NCBI GenBank assembly: GCA_965370805.1
Contig: CBDUVZ010000068.1
Coordinates: forward strand, 1 to 15,568
Direction: 5' to 3'
Source of the DNA: CBDUVZ01 sp965370805
Lineage (GTDB): Bacteria > Hydrothermota > Tepidihabitantia > Tepidihabitantales > Tepidihabitantaceae
DNA: 15,568 nt
Below, piece by piece: positions 1 to 6,587 of this stretch. The first letter of the stretch is position 1; each line of letters opens with the position of its first letter. The position numbers were made by a program, and so were the translations under genes. The notes under the pieces were generated by a model. That model was not told the origin of the DNA, did not search any database, and was given only the letters and a program-made list of their open reading frames with translations.

Positions 1-62
1 CCACCGTATGAGGCTAACATCAAACTCTGTTTGACATAGTGAGTCTTTGTGGTGAAGTTCCT

Positions 63-2057
63 ATGTCGGTTCCCGACGAAGACCGCATGCTTGACTTCGC
101 ACCGACGACTTCTATCCTACTCCACCTTATGAAGGACCTTGTCCAGGATTTCCGAGACCAGTTGGGACAGAAGGAGTACGACCGGATCGAGAGTTGCTGG
201 CTTGACCTGCTCGAAGCCCGGACCCCCCTGGATAAGCTGCTGGAGCTCGTGGAACTGACCGAGCGCTACGCGCCTCACGGGAAAGCCGCCATCCTGTTGT
301 CGGTCCTGGCCGATACGCTGAAGGAGAGGAAATCGCCGCAGGAACGCCTGCTGGTCCTCCGCCGACTGGTCCGCTTGTCGCCGGACGAGCCGAAGCTGGC
401 CAGGGAGATAGCCGACTGCCTCCGGGAAATCCACCGGGAAGCCCCTGAACTGGAACGGCTGCTGCAGAAGTCCGGGCTCGGCTACGGCCGGCCGCTGAGA
501 ACGGCGCTGCTGCGTCTGGACGGTTACCTGGCGCTGCTGCCGGGGACCTGGGTGTTCGACCCGGAGAACGGGCCGGGGAAGATTGAGAAACTGGACCTTC
601 TCCTGGACTGCGTCGTTGTCATGGCGGTCAACGGCCACCAGCGGACCCTGGAAATCGACCGGGCCCGCACCCTGCTCCGCACGACCGACCCGGAGGGGTT
701 TTTCCGGAGGATGGAAAGCAGCAAGCCGGCCCTTGTCCGACTGGCCGCCGAGAGTCCGGGGGAACTGGTCCGGCTGTATCTCAAGGATATCGGTCAGCGG
801 GCGGGCATCGAGGAGATTCAGACCGGGCTGGCCGAACTGGTGGCTCCGGATAACTGGGACGATTTCTGGAACCGCGCCCGGCGTGAGCTGGACCGAAATC
901 CGCACGTCGTCATGCACACTCGACCGGCCCGCACATTCCAGTGGTCCGACGAGCCGTTCCGGAAAAAAGCGAGCAAAGGAAAGGCCGCATCGAAACCCGC
1001 GCCCGCGGGAACGCCGGACGTGGACAAGCTGGCCGGGATGTCGGAGAAGGAAATTGCCGGTGTCTATGCCGGGTTGAGCGGCTTCGCCGGACGCAAGCGC
1101 CTGCTTGAGAACCTGGAACAGGCGCGCCCCGGGGAATGGGCCGGAATCGCCGTCCGTCTGTTCCGAATCAGCGGCGACCGGCGGGCGCGCGCGCTGATTG
1201 AGAAGATGCTCTCCCCGACCCGGCCCGAACTGTGGAAAGAAGCAATGAGTCAGGCCCTGACCGGCTATCGCCAGGGCCCGGAGGCTTTCCTGTGGCTGGT
1301 GGAGAACTCGGACCGGCTCAAGCTGGAAGTCCCGCACTCGGCGTTTCTGTCGAGAATCGTTGACCTGCTGGAGTCGACTCCCCATCGCAAGCACTGGCCC
1401 GGGTTGCGCAAGGCGCTGACCGGCGACAACTGCCACCTGGTGGGCGCGGCGTTTGAGATGATGAAGGAGCAGGACGTCCGCCGGGTTATCTCGCGTCTCG
1501 GCCGCATCCGTGGTATCGAGCCGTACCAACTGGGCCGGATTAGCGAGATGGCTGCGGCCCGGTTCCCCGGACTCGGCGACGCCGGAGCAAAGGAAGCAAT
1601 CCTCAGTTCCGCCGCCGGCATCGAGAAAGCCCGGAAGCAACTGCGGAAACTCATCAGCGACGACCTGCCCGCGGTCGCCGAAGAAATCGCCCGGGCCAGG
1701 GCTCACGGCGACCTGAGCGAGAACTACGAGTTCAAAGCCGCGAAGGAAAAGCGGGCAAGGCTGCTGGCGAGCGTCAACCGGCTCAAAGTCGACCTGAACC
1801 GGGCCGAGCCGATTGACCCGTCCCGGGTGGACAGTTCGCGGGTCTCGGTCGGGTGCCGGGTCCGGCTCGAAGACGAATCCGGCCGGACAGCGGACTACGT
1901 ACTCCTCGGCCCGTGGGACTCAGACCCCGACCAACACGTCATCTCCTATCTTGCCCCTTTCGGCCAGCAACTGCTGGGCAAGAAGCCGAACGAAACAGTC
2001 GAATTCGACGGTCAGGTCCAGACCTTGACGCGGATATCCCCCGCCCTGCCGGACTGA
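63..2057 (+). CDS. Long GreA-type transcription elongation factor with large helical N-terminal extension
   Basis: The last ~150 residues are a GreA/GreB module: a coiled-coil hairpin (about residues 513-585) with the tip sequence HGDLSENYEFKAAKE, whose acidic D550 and E553 match the GreA residues that position Mg2+ in the RNA polymerase secondary channel for transcript cleavage, followed by an FKBP-like C-terminal domain (about 590-660, YVLLGPWDSD...VISYLAPFGQQLLGKK). The preceding ~500 residues are charged, Leu/Arg-rich and apparently helical, without a catalytic motif I recognise. Normal GreA is ~158 aa; long GreA proteins of this layout are known in some phyla such as Chlamydiae and Spirochaetes. 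The frame is open from just after a TAA at 15-17. A GTG at 39 is possible (672 aa), but ATG 63 is preferred because GTGGTGAAG precedes it; ATG 87 or 129 also remain possible. The stop overlaps the tsaC start by one base. GreA-domain call is firm; the role of the extension is unknown. Confidence 0.85.
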   Translation: MSVPDEDRMLDFAPTTSILLHLMKDLVQDFRDQLGQKEYDRIESCWLDLLEARTPLDKLLELVELTERYAPHGKAAILLSVLADTLKERKSPQERLLVLRRLVRLSPDEPKLAREIADCLREIHREAPELERLLQKSGLGYGRPLRTALLRLDGYLALLPGTWVFDPENGPGKIEKLDLLLDCVVVMAVNGHQRTLEIDRARTLLRTTDPEGFFRRMESSKPALVRLAAESPGELVRLYLKDIGQRAGIEEIQTGLAELVAPDNWDDFWNRARRELDRNPHVVMHTRPARTFQWSDEPFRKKASKGKAASKPAPAGTPDVDKLAGMSEKEIAGVYAGLSGFAGRKRLLENLEQARPGEWAGIAVRLFRISGDRRARALIEKMLSPTRPELWKEAMSQALTGYRQGPEAFLWLVENSDRLKLEVPHSAFLSRIVDLLESTPHRKHWPGLRKALTGDNCHLVGAAFEMMKEQDVRRVISRLGRIRGIEPYQLGRISEMAAARFPGLGDAGAKEAILSSAAGIEKARKQLRKLISDDLPAVAEEIARARAHGDLSENYEFKAAKEKRARLLASVNRLKVDLNRAEPIDPSRVDSSRVSVGCRVRLEDESGRTADYVLLGPWDSDPDQHVISYLAPFGQQLLGKKPNETVEFDGQVQTLTRISPALPD

Positions 2058-2710
2058 TGCCGCTCGTCCTGAAAGCCGCGCCGTCAACCCGGGGTCCGGT
2101 CCGACTCACCGACGCAATCCGTCTCATCCGACGCGGCGGCCTGGTCGTCTTCCCGACCGAGAGCGTCTACGGCCTCGGCGCCGACATCCGGAATCCCGAT
2201 GCAATCCGGGAAGTTATCCGCCTGAAGCGACGCCCCGCTGCCCAGCCGCTGCTGGTCCACTGCTCGGACGAATCCCAACTCGCCGGCCTGGTAGCGGAAA
2301 TACCCGGGACGGGCCGCGTCCTGATGCGGGAGTTCTGGCCCGGTCCCCTGGCGCTCATATTCCGGGGGGCGGAATCCGTTCCGGCGGCGGTGACCGGCTG
2401 CACCGGCACGGTCGGTATCCGGATGGTCTCTCATCCGGTCGCCGGTCGACTGATTGCGGAACTGGGAGCCCCGATTATCGGCACCAGCGCCAACTTCCAC
2501 GGCGAAACTCCGCCCGGCGACTTCGCGGAAATCAATCCCGACCTGCTCAAGCAGACGGCAGTGGCAATCGATTCCGGCCGGTGCAGCCCGGGAAAGCCGT
2601 CAACCGTACTCGACGTCACGTGCGACCCGCCCGGGCTGCTGAGAATCGGTGCGGTATCGCGGGAGCGAATCGAGTCGGCCCTCGGCGTCCGGCTCGACGC
2701 CGCCCGGTAA
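2057..2710 (+). CDS. tsaC: L-threonylcarbamoyladenylate synthase (TsaC/YwlC/Sua5 family)
   Basis: This enzyme makes L-threonylcarbamoyl-AMP from threonine, bicarbonate and ATP, the first step of t6A37 modification of ANN-decoding tRNAs, in the cytoplasm. YrdC-fold motifs appear in order over 217 aa: FPTESVYGLGAD (32-43), the KRRP...QPL nucleotide/substrate loop (57-65), PGPLALIF (95-102), GIRMVSHP (120-127), GTSAN (142-146) and PSTVLD (181-186). The length fits the short TsaC/YwlC form; the C-terminal Sua5 domain of longer homologues is absent. The ATG shares its A with the TGA stop of the upstream GreA-like gene (TGATG), so translation is probably coupled. No tsaB, tsaD or tsaE is present in the window. 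The gene ends only 14 nt from the end of the convergent membrane operon, and I see no terminator in that gap. Confidence 0.93.
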   Translation: MPLVLKAAPSTRGPVRLTDAIRLIRRGGLVVFPTESVYGLGADIRNPDAIREVIRLKRRPAAQPLLVHCSDESQLAGLVAEIPGTGRVLMREFWPGPLALIFRGAESVPAAVTGCTGTVGIRMVSHPVAGRLIAELGAPIIGTSANFHGETPPGDFAEINPDLLKQTAVAIDSGRCSPGKPSTVLDVTCDPPGLLRIGAVSRERIESALGVRLDAAR

Positions 2711-2724
2711 GAACCGGCCGCCCG

Positions 2725-3372
2725 CTACTGAATCACTCCCAGCCAGTCGCGCAGCAGGAACTGGAGCCGTCCGAGCAGCAGCGAGACCCGGGCCATCACT
2801 GTGTACCCGAACGAAGCGCCGAACCCGATCATGATGTAGACGATCCCGATGTTCGCCACAACCTTGAGCCCGCCTTTCTGCTCCCGCGAGAAGAAGAAGT
2901 AGATTACGGTAGTGATGACGCCGATGAGGACGATGAGGCTCCAGACCAGGGTATCCCACCGGGCCAGCGTCTGGCTGGTTATCAGGCTGCCCTGAATCTG
3001 CCGGATGATATTGGCCTGGAGGATAGCCGGTATCGCAACACCCGAACCCCAGCCGAGGATGAACCCCATCGGTATCCGAACCGCCCAGGAGAACTTCTGC
3101 ACGAAGATGGCGAAGTAGCAGATGCCGAGAATCGCCGGGATAATCAGTATCAGCTTTCCCTCTCCGAACAACGGGTCGATGAGGTCGGGCTTGAAGAAGT
3201 TCCAGTAGTAGATGGCAATCATGTACCCGACCGACAGCCCGACGTACAGGTGCTCGGCAAACTTATACAGCGGGTTGTCGCCGAACAGGAACGAGAATAT
3301 GGCCAGGGTCAGCAGCGCGCCGATCCAGATCCAGATTCCCTGCGCGCTTGCCAGGAGTTCAAAGACGTGCAT
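2725..3372 (-). CDS. Conserved six-TM membrane protein, last gene of the DUF6754-like operon
   Basis: I do not recognise a named family. The 215-residue protein is very hydrophobic, with about six predicted membrane segments near residues 13-30, 42-58, 73-90, 100-120, 142-160 and 170-190, and no signal peptide or catalytic motif. Conserved-looking loops include FGDNPLYKFAEHLYVGLSVGY (positions 30-50) and RIPMGFILGWGSG (99-111). ATG 3372 is chosen over GTG 3375 because AAGGAGG lies five bases upstream of the ATG. The start overlaps the TGA of the preceding gene by one base, so it is coupled to it. It is the distal gene of a four-gene minus-strand unit and probably forms an integral part of the same membrane complex. 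Function unknown. Confidence 0.8.
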   Translation of the reverse strand: MHVFELLASAQGIWIWIGALLTLAIFSFLFGDNPLYKFAEHLYVGLSVGYMIAIYYWNFFKPDLIDPLFGEGKLILIIPAILGICYFAIFVQKFSWAVRIPMGFILGWGSGVAIPAILQANIIRQIQGSLITSQTLARWDTLVWSLIVLIGVITTVIYFFFSREQKGGLKVVANIGIVYIMIGFGASFGYTVMARVSLLLGRLQFLLRDWLGVIQ

Positions 3373-4217
3373 CACTTCCTCCTTCTCATCAGCAGGAACC
3401 CGACATTGCCGATGACTATCAGCAGGATGATGGCCAGGTGAGCCATCGACTGGGAATCCATCGCCTGGGTTGCGGTCTTGGCCGCATCCGAATACCCGGC
3501 ATCGGTTATCATCTGTTCGTATTCAGCCGCGCCTTTCATCCCGCCCAGGAGCCCGGTCAACTGGCCGGACTGCAGGTAAGGATAGGCGTCCGCGGCCGAG
3601 ACCGCGGTCATCCCGGTCCCGAGCTTCTGCCCGAACCTGGACTGGACGTAAGGAATCCAGAGGGTCAGCGCGCCCGGGTCACCGGCCGAGAGCGAAATCG
3701 CGAACGGGATGTCGTTGAAGTTCCTCACGCCCTGCATTACCGGTATCGACTCAAGCGGGGTACCGTAGTGGTCGGTCGGGAACGTTTCGGGGATGCTCTT
3801 CCCCATCCCGAGCACGACCGCGGCAAAGCCCGGCTTCCACCCGAGGTACACGTAGTCCTTGCCGTACTCCTTGCCGTACTCCGGGGCAATCGTGTTCAGC
3901 CCTTCCTCCCCGAGTCCGACCCCGGTCACCCACAACGCCATCATGCACACTTTGACGTCCCGGGCGAACGCGTGCCGGAGCACCGCCAGCAGCATCGGGT
4001 AGAGCTCGGGCATCGACTGCGGGTCGAAGTCGATTGATATCAGCAGCGGCTGACTGTTGGGCTCAATCTCTTCCACCGCGTCAAACACCTGCTGCGCAGC
4101 CGGGGTCAGCTTGCCGGTGATATTCAGCGGGAAGAAGAAAGGCACAATCACCACCACCGCGATGAACGCGAACACAACTCTCCGGTCGATTCCGCTCAGA
4201 AGTTCGCCGATTCTCAT
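3372..4217 (-). CDS. Membrane-anchored extracytoplasmic protein of the DUF6754-like operon
   Basis: The 281-residue protein has one membrane segment at each end (about 13-31 and 259-277). The N-terminal DRR before the first helix and the terminal MRRRK after the second put both tails in the cytoplasm and the ~225-residue central domain outside. The central domain has an alpha/beta look: a strand-like LLISIDFDP (58-66), then a helical LYPMLLAVLRHAF (72-84), VKVCMMALW (88-96), and later loops VYLGWKPGFAAVVLGMGK (123-140) and FAISLSAGDPGALTLWIPYV (172-191). I cannot assign it to a named family. The start ATG follows GGAGGGGGG and overlaps the upstream gene's stop by four bases (ATGA); the stop overlaps the downstream ATG by one base. 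The close packing suggests equimolar synthesis of a complex. Function unknown. Confidence 0.8.
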   Translation of the reverse strand: MRIGELLSGIDRRVVFAFIAVVVIVPFFFPLNITGKLTPAAQQVFDAVEEIEPNSQPLLISIDFDPQSMPELYPMLLAVLRHAFARDVKVCMMALWVTGVGLGEEGLNTIAPEYGKEYGKDYVYLGWKPGFAAVVLGMGKSIPETFPTDHYGTPLESIPVMQGVRNFNDIPFAISLSAGDPGALTLWIPYVQSRFGQKLGTGMTAVSAADAYPYLQSGQLTGLLGGMKGAAEYEQMITDAGYSDAAKTATQAMDSQSMAHLAIILLIVIGNVGFLLMRRRK

Positions 4218-4879
4218 GATTTCCCCCCTCCGAGCCAGCCGCGCTCAATCCCGAGGATAATCTTCAGCGACGTAGCGATGATGCCGAGTGCCACCCCGAA
4301 CAGGATTCCGCGTTTGGCCGCCATGCTCGGCACGTTCAGCAGCCACTGGGCGATATCCGGCAGCTTGGACCATATCGCGGCCCCGATCGGGACCATCCCG
4401 ATCATCACGATGAACGCCGCAATCAACAGCAGGGTCGCTTCTTTGTTCCTTGCCCGGAACGCCCGGTACGCGGCCGACGCCATGTAGAACGCCAGAATCG
4501 AGAACATCGTCGCCCCGAGCGGCACCATCAGGTTCGCATACAAAGTCTGCATGTGGAACGAGAAGCCGCCGACCTGGGTCGGTATCAACCGGGAAGTGTT
4601 CGGGTCCACCCCGCCCAGCAGTCCGATGGCCGCCATTATCACCATCCCGGCCAGGGCCACGACCGAGTAGCCCCAGCCCGACGTCTTGCGCCTGATTCTC
4701 GTACCGTGGTGCACCACAATCGAGCGGACGCCGAGCACCAGCGCGAACGCGGAGATAATCCGCACCCAGCGCAGCGATTCGGCAAAAACGGTTTCGGAGA
4801 TCGAATGCGGGATGAAGAACTGGACAATCATCACGAGTCCGGCCACCAGGCAGAGCAGTCTTGGTAGAGTCTGTTTCAT
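4214..4879 (-). CDS. Six-TM membrane protein of the DUF6754-like operon
   Basis: This 221-residue hydrophobic protein has about six predicted membrane helices (6-23, 38-54, 71-89, 111-138, 149-168 and 189-209) with Arg/Lys-rich short loops (RIRRK at 61-65, FRARNK at 141-146) that help fix topology. No family motif is recognised. Two adjacent ATGs exist at 4882 and 4879; the AGGAGG at 4890-4885 is two bases from the first and five from the second, so the second is the better start. That ribosome binding site overlaps the TAG stop (4891-4889) of the upstream DUF6754-like gene. The stop overlaps the next gene's ATG in an ATGA quartet. It is probably a membrane subunit working with the other three products; a transport or scaffold role would be a guess. 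Confidence 0.8.
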   Translation of the reverse strand: MKQTLPRLLCLVAGLVMIVQFFIPHSISETVFAESLRWVRIISAFALVLGVRSIVVHHGTRIRRKTSGWGYSVVALAGMVIMAAIGLLGGVDPNTSRLIPTQVGGFSFHMQTLYANLMVPLGATMFSILAFYMASAAYRAFRARNKEATLLLIAAFIVMIGMVPIGAAIWSKLPDIAQWLLNVPSMAAKRGILFGVALGIIATSLKIILGIERGWLGGGKS

Positions 4880-4888
4880 CATCGCCTC

Positions 4889-6010
4889 CTAGCTCACGTT
4901 GAAGAACCGGAGAACCGCTGCCAGAGCCGAAAGCCCTTTGATGCCGCTCAACAGAAGAAGTGCCGACCCGATGACCAGTATCACCAGAATCACGATCTTG
5001 CCCCAGTCCTGACCTTTGAGCGAACCCATCAGCAGCGGGTCCCGGGAAAGGTAGGCCGAAGCCGCATACAGCTCCTCGCCGATCAGCGTATAGTCGCACG
5101 CGGTAATGAAGAACGGAAGCTGGTGCACCGAATCGGTGCCCGCAATCTGGATTGCGCCTGTGGCCGAACCGGTCTCGGCCAGAATCAGCGACTCGGCCCA
5201 GAACATCCCCATGAACAGGTTGGTCGCCGGCTTCTCCCGGACCATTATTCCGTCGACCGCGGCCGCGAACGCGAACTGGTTGTCCGAGACGAAGAAGACG
5301 TTCTCCTTCTTGAACACGTCCGGCCGGCCCACTTCGGTGTACGCTTCCTTGACGATTTCGGATGCCACCGTGTAGACAATCGGGTCCCGATTCGGAACCA
5401 GCAGGTCGGTGCCGTACTGGGCGGTCTTCTTCGCCACTTCGCTGAGGATGTTCAGCGCCGCGATAGTCGATATCTGGCTGATTGCGGCCAGACCCGGCAC
5501 GAACAGAATCGGCCTACCCATCTCGGTCGCCCGGCCGACCGCTTCCTCGACCGCGTCCAGCCCGGCAATCCTCCGGATGAACAGCTTCTTCCCGGACCGG
5601 GCATGCAGGATGAAGTACAACGACAGCATGGCGAACGCAAGCAGACCGATGAGCACGTTCAGCCGCCCGGTGTTGAACCACTGCTCGCGGCTCACCACGA
5701 TTCCGGAAGCCGCGGACCCGGCCCGCAGCGTATCCTGTCTTGCGATCACCCGGTACGTGACCGGCACGCCGTTCTCAACCGTTTCGTCCGTGAAACCGGC
5801 TGTGCCGGACGAAACCGACCCGACCACCGTATCCTTGCCTGCGGCGTCAGTCCGGACGATATCGTAGCCCGCAAGCGCGGCATCATCCGGCGACAGCTCC
5901 CAACTGACGACGATACCGCTGCCCGCATCGTTCGGCCGGTCATGTGCCGTAACCGGGCCGGGCGGACTGATGCCGACCGCGGCAAGACAAACCGCTAATA
6001 GAACAGTCAT
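4889..6010 (-). CDS. Signal peptide, fibronectin type III and DUF6754-like membrane protein
   Basis: This 373-residue protein heads the operon. It begins with a cleavable-looking signal peptide (MTVLLAVCLAAVGISPPG), then a fibronectin-III-like beta sandwich (about 30-105: VVSWELSPDD, GYDIVRTD, VTYRVIARQ), a membrane helix (117-136), a ~195-residue domain (140-335) and a second helix (338-356). The middle domain, with ILFVPGLAAISQISTIAALN (168-187), TDLLVPNRDPIVYTVASEIV (201-220) and GSATGAIQIAGTD (281-293), resembles proteins annotated as DUF6754; this is from memory, not a search. The FnIII domain would be extracytoplasmic and the middle domain cytoplasmic. ATG 6010 is chosen over GTG 6034 because AAGGAG sits seven bases upstream and the signal peptide then starts properly. 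A 10-bp-periodic inverted repeat lies just upstream. Biological role unknown. Confidence 0.75.
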   Translation of the reverse strand: MTVLLAVCLAAVGISPPGPVTAHDRPNDAGSGIVVSWELSPDDAALAGYDIVRTDAAGKDTVVGSVSSGTAGFTDETVENGVPVTYRVIARQDTLRAGSAASGIVVSREQWFNTGRLNVLIGLLAFAMLSLYFILHARSGKKLFIRRIAGLDAVEEAVGRATEMGRPILFVPGLAAISQISTIAALNILSEVAKKTAQYGTDLLVPNRDPIVYTVASEIVKEAYTEVGRPDVFKKENVFFVSDNQFAFAAAVDGIMVREKPATNLFMGMFWAESLILAETGSATGAIQIAGTDSVHQLPFFITACDYTLIGEELYAASAYLSRDPLLMGSLKGQDWGKIVILVILVIGSALLLLSGIKGLSALAAVLRFFNVS

Positions 6011-6029
6011 CTCATTTCTCCTTATCTTC

Positions 6030-6121
6030 ACCACGGATTAACACAGATAAACACAGAGCAGACCTACCAACCTTTCGTGCTTCAGTCTCAGACCCGTGTC
6101 CATCCGTGTCCATCTGTGGTT
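6030..6121. repeat. Imperfect inverted repeat made of 10-bp periodic units
   Basis: The left arm (6030-6058) reads as 10-base units of the type GGATTAACACA/GATAAACACA after ACCAC. The right arm (about 6095-6121) is the near reverse complement with units GTGTCCATCC/GTGTCCATCT ending in GTGGT. Aligned as arms, ACCAC, GAT and ACAC blocks match and nearly all differences are A/G substitutions. The element fills most of the gap between mazG and the membrane operon and its left end lies 20 bases before the DUF6754-like start codon. Similar 'CACCACGGATGAACACGGA' phrases recur between genes in many uncultivated bacteria, so this is likely a dispersed repeat; it could also form a leader hairpin in the operon mRNA. 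Confidence 0.65.
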
Positions 6122-6144
6122 TCCTCGCTCCAATCACCTGTGGT

Positions 6145-6450
6145 TCACTCCCTGGAATCCGGAGTTCTCTCCTCGCACTTGCACGGAATCGCTCCGCACT
6201 TCGGACACCCGGACGCGTATCTGGCCGCGACCTGCTCCAGGCTGACGCCTTCGAGCGAAGCCAGACTCGCCAGCCAGGCGAACACGTCTGCGAACTCCTC
6301 TTCAAGGTTCGCCCGGTCGTTCTTCCGGATTCCGCGCGCCAGCTCGCCCACCTCCTCGGTGAACCAGCGGAACGTAGCATCAACCCCGCGCCGGCTGTCC
6401 TTGTCGAAGTAGATGTCCCGGATGAGCTGCTGAAATTCAGAAACGGTCAC
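6145..6450 (-). CDS. MazG-like nucleotide pyrophosphohydrolase with Cys-rich tail
   Basis: A 101-residue all-alpha NTP pyrophosphatase of the MazG/MazG-like type, expected to hydrolyse (d)NTPs to monophosphate and PPi, either for house-cleaning or to adjust nucleotide pools. The metal-binding signature is complete: E32-E33-x2-E36 (TEEVGELARGI) followed by E52-x2-D55 (EEEFADVFAWL). After the helices there is a C-terminal CPKCGAIPCKC segment (C82, C85, C90, C92) that looks like a zinc knuckle; such tails occur in small MazG-like proteins. It starts with GTG and has no Shine-Dalgarno sequence; instead a TTGACA-N16-GATACT promoter puts transcription start at the GTG itself. The membrane operon follows on the same strand after a 134-nt gap and may be cotranscribed. 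The exact substrate cannot be read from the sequence. Confidence 0.85.
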   Translation of the reverse strand: MTVSEFQQLIRDIYFDKDSRRGVDATFRWFTEEVGELARGIRKNDRANLEEEFADVFAWLASLASLEGVSLEQVAARYASGCPKCGAIPCKCEERTPDSRE

Positions 6451-6456
6451 TGGCTC

Positions 6457-6484
6457 AGTATCGGCAAAACAGTGTCGGTGTCAA
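6457..6484 (-). promoter_or_regulatory. Sigma70-like promoter of the mazG-like gene
   Basis: On the minus strand TTGACA (6484-6479), a 16-bp spacer and GATACT (6462-6457) form a clear -35/-10 pair. Counting seven bases from the -10 gives a start at about 6450, the G of the GTG start codon, so the transcript would be leaderless. Confidence 0.6.
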
Positions 6485-6509
6485 GCCGATAACCATGGCC
6501 TGCCCACTC

Positions 6510-6540
6510 CCGTCCGCCAGCAGCCCGGAAAACCGGACGG
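6510..6540. promoter_or_regulatory. Inverted repeat between the divergent mazG and thiL promoters
   Basis: CCGTCCG (6510-6516) and CGGACGG (6534-6540) are perfect 7-bp arms separated by 17 bases, with a nested CCGG-AAAA-CCGG hairpin at 6525-6536. The element lies between the two back-to-back promoters (6457-6484 and 6554-6582). It could be a shared operator or merely a hairpin; nothing in the window identifies a regulator. Confidence 0.35.
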
Positions 6541-6553
6541 TCAAGACAATGGG

Positions 6554-6582
6554 TTGTCAGACGGGCCAAACCTTGCTATGAT
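6554..6582 (+). promoter_or_regulatory. Extended -10 sigma70-like promoter of thiL
   Basis: TTGTCA (6554-6559), a 17-bp spacer and TATGAT (6577-6582) with the extended -10 TG at 6574-6575. The predicted transcription start (6588-6589) coincides with the thiL ATG at 6588 and there is no Shine-Dalgarno sequence, so a leaderless mRNA is predicted. Confidence 0.7.
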
Positions 6583-6587
6583 GCATC

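Noticed and set aside
1..62. Promoter for the GreA-like gene (TGA-CATAGT at 32-40)
   Set aside because: No acceptable -35 element at the right distance and the window edge cuts the context, so it was not annotated.
117..1706. A 529-codon minus-strand frame opposite the GreA-like gene
   Set aside because: Composition is typical of an antisense shadow (Gln/Arg/Pro/Gly-rich) and the plus frame has the GreA domain and continues past it.
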